Assembly: GCF_009674825.1 (NCBI RefSeq)
Contig: NZ_WKJH01000030.1
Span: 62,001 to 126,000 of the forward strand
Origin: Maribacter luteus
GTDB taxonomy: Bacteria; Bacteroidota; Bacteroidia; Flavobacteriales; Flavobacteriaceae
DNA: 64,000 nt
Direction of reading: 5' to 3'
The stretch's first letter is position 1. Each line of letters opens with the position of its first letter. Of this stretch, positions 62,720 to 64,000 are shown in pieces. The position numbers and the translations under genes were made by a program. The notes below the pieces were generated by a model, which was given only the letters and a program-made list of their open reading frames with translations, was not told where the DNA came from and did not search any database.

Positions 62720-63373
62720 ATGAAGAAAAAAATTATAAGAATTGAGCAACATAAAAATAGTGCGAAATTATTGGGTCTAAAAGTCTTTAAAGAAAGTTTA
62801 GAAAACCACTTTCTTTCTGCTATTACAATTAGAAATTCCTCAGCAAACGATCGCTCAATGGGTTTGGTGATAGAAATGGACTGCAATTATAAATTAAGAG
62901 AAATTCTTTTTTCGCTAAAAAATATAATTCCAGGGAATACATTTGAAAAAAAAATTGACCGGGTTTCCGACTTTTTCTCAACTGCATTTAAAAAGTTACA
63001 GGATAACAATGAAGTGCCTATAGATATCGAGGAACTCTCAATTTATCTAAAAGACACTTCTATAATTATTAGAAAGATTTATAAAAACAGTATACTTCAT
63101 CAATTAAAAAATCTAATAAATGCTTTAGATATTCATTCCAAAAAATTTACGGAACAACATATTGAAGTCCCTTTTGAAATTTGTATTCCGGTATTTGAAA
63201 TGAATAAAAAAAATAGGACCAATAGCTATATCAAGGCCATATTGAACAAGAATGATAAAACCACCTACTTTAAAAATTGGGGATTATATTATGATTCTGA
63301 AAATAACGACGTAATATACAATCTAAGAAAACAATCCCTAATTCATGGTGAAATACACTATCTAAACTATTGA
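62720..63373 (+). CDS. Unknown protein, paralogue B of a two-member family
   Basis: A 217-residue cytoplasmic protein, clearly related to the protein at 60897-61538: IDIEELSIYLKDTSIIIRKIY, QHIEVPFEICIPVFEM and NWGLYYDSENNDVIYNLRK correspond block by block. The N-terminal KVFKESLENHFLSAIT matches GFIDNLEKHFFSQIS of paralogue A. The gene is more AT-rich than its neighbours. It is probably controlled by the divergent CI-like HTH protein. Function unknown. Confidence 0.65.
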   Translation: MKKKIIRIEQHKNSAKLLGLKVFKESLENHFLSAITIRNSSANDRSMGLVIEMDCNYKLREILFSLKNIIPGNTFEKKIDRVSDFFSTAFKKLQDNNEVPIDIEELSIYLKDTSIIIRKIYKNSILHQLKNLINALDIHSKKFTEQHIEVPFEICIPVFEMNKKNRTNSYIKAILNKNDKTTYFKNWGLYYDSENNDVIYNLRKQSLIHGEIHYLNY

Positions 63374-63382
63374 CCTTGAAGA

Positions 63383-64000
63383 TTATCCATTAAACAAATC
63401 CCGACCGTGCATTAGGGCGTTGACTTCACCCCTAACCTCAGCTACTTTATCTTCATCATCCGCATTTGTCAGAACACGATTGATCAAATCGACAATAGTT
63501 GACATTTCATTCTCTTTTAACCCACGAGTTGTAATGGCTGCTGTCCCAAACCGTATTCCGGAAGTTACAAATGGCGATTTATCATCAAATGGCACCATAT
63601 TCTTATTAGCCGTAATATCTGCTTTTACCAATACTTTTTCAGCATCCTTACCGGTAATATCCTTATTCCGAAGATCGATCAACATCATATGGTTATCGGT
63701 TCCCCCTGAAATAATATTATAGCCTTTTGCAACAAAAGCAGCTGCCATTGCTGCAGCATTTTTCTTTACTTGCAACATATAATTAAGATAATCATCTGTC
63801 AAAGCTTCTCCGAAGGCGATGGCCTTTGCTGCGATGATATGTTCCAATGGCCCACCTTGATTACCGGGAAAAACCGCTAAATCTAGCAATGCTGACATTT
63901 TTCTAAGGTTACCATTCTTCAATTTTATACCGAACGGATTGTCAAAATCCTGCCCCATAAGTATTAATCCGCCCCTAGGTCCACGCAAAGTTTTGTGCGT
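63383..64000 (-). CDS. glyA: Serine hydroxymethyltransferase (C-terminal part; 5' end outside window)
   Basis: The visible 206 codons run to the window edge. They begin with [11 protein letters not shown], where the Lys carries PLP, and continue with [31 protein letters not shown] and [12 protein letters not shown], all typical of SHMT. The enzyme interconverts serine and glycine and feeds C1-folate. The gene is convergent with the 217-residue paralogue B, 9 bases apart. Confidence 0.95.
   Translation of the reverse strand, partial: THKTLRGPRGGLILMGQDFDNPFGIKLKNGNLRKMSALLDLAVFPGNQGGPLEHIIAAKAIAFGEALTDDYLNYMLQVKKNAAAMAAAFVAKGYNIISGGTDNHMMLIDLRNKDITGKDAEKVLVKADITANKNMVPFDDKSPFVTSGIRFGTAAITTRGLKENEMSTIVDLINRVLTNADDEDKVAEVRGEVNALMHGRDLFNG

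Overview
The window looks like a chromosomal stretch of a marine flavobacterium (Bacteroidota, Flavobacteriaceae). This is inferred from the AT-rich coding style, Bacteroidota-type promoter elements (TTTG, 19 bases, TAnnTTTG-like), many lipoproteins, a short-form LeuA, a YciO-like protein, a laminarinase-type GH16, DUF7935, DUF4252 and DUF4138 family members, and Bacteroidota-type regulators. Genus was not determined.

Layout. 0-16.8 kb is mostly housekeeping: a family 2 glycosyltransferase, an OmpA-type lipoprotein, a minus-strand cluster (PcrA/UvrD helicase, GH16 glucanase, YciO), a DsrE-like protein, an M20 peptidase, a glutamate-synthase-like FMN protein, an OmpA paralogue with a decayed domain, DUF7935, a patatin/M1-peptidase pair, and recG. 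recG carries an in-frame 147-codon insert encoding a DUF559 (Vsr-like) nuclease domain bounded by GC-rich palindromes.

17.0-29.4 kb is the most unusual part. Minus-strand genes read, in order, a TraN-like protein (DUF4138), a TraO-like outer-membrane protein, and three giant lipoproteins of 1193, 1357 and 917 residues. The N-termini of the giants resemble TraQ (DUF3872), followed by long arrays of Ig-like, DUF5011, PKD and cadherin-like domains. No relaxase, coupling protein, TraG ATPase or integrase is visible, so this looks like an outer-membrane piece of the Bacteroidota conjugation apparatus reused as a surface display or adhesion system. The second and third giants each have a conserved promoter, and their coding regions share long identical tracts.

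29.7-56.5 kb is ordinary: SRAP/YedK, VOC, pirin, a PAS plus zinc-ribbon protein, DUF1080 and NTF2-like exported proteins, panB-lspA-rluA-DUF4252, an EamA transporter, leuA-leuB, TlpA-like lipoproteins, pheT, FAS1, ABC-F, transaldolase, an SDR enzyme, the SRP RNA (ffs), glutaminyl cyclase, a thioesterase and a beta-helix lipoprotein.

56.5-63.4 kb is a regulatory accessory stretch. It holds a LytTR regulator whose receiver lacks the phosphoacceptor Asp, a secreted peptide of four CxxC repeats, a TPR sensor kinase with a LuxR-type response regulator, two paralogous 217-residue proteins of unknown family, and a CI-like HTH protein facing three phased TTCGATA boxes. A 30-bp conserved sequence containing an inverted repeat sits at the same distance upstream of the -7 box of two of these genes. 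The window ends inside glyA. I saw no tRNA, rRNA, CRISPR array, insertion sequence or prophage structural gene.
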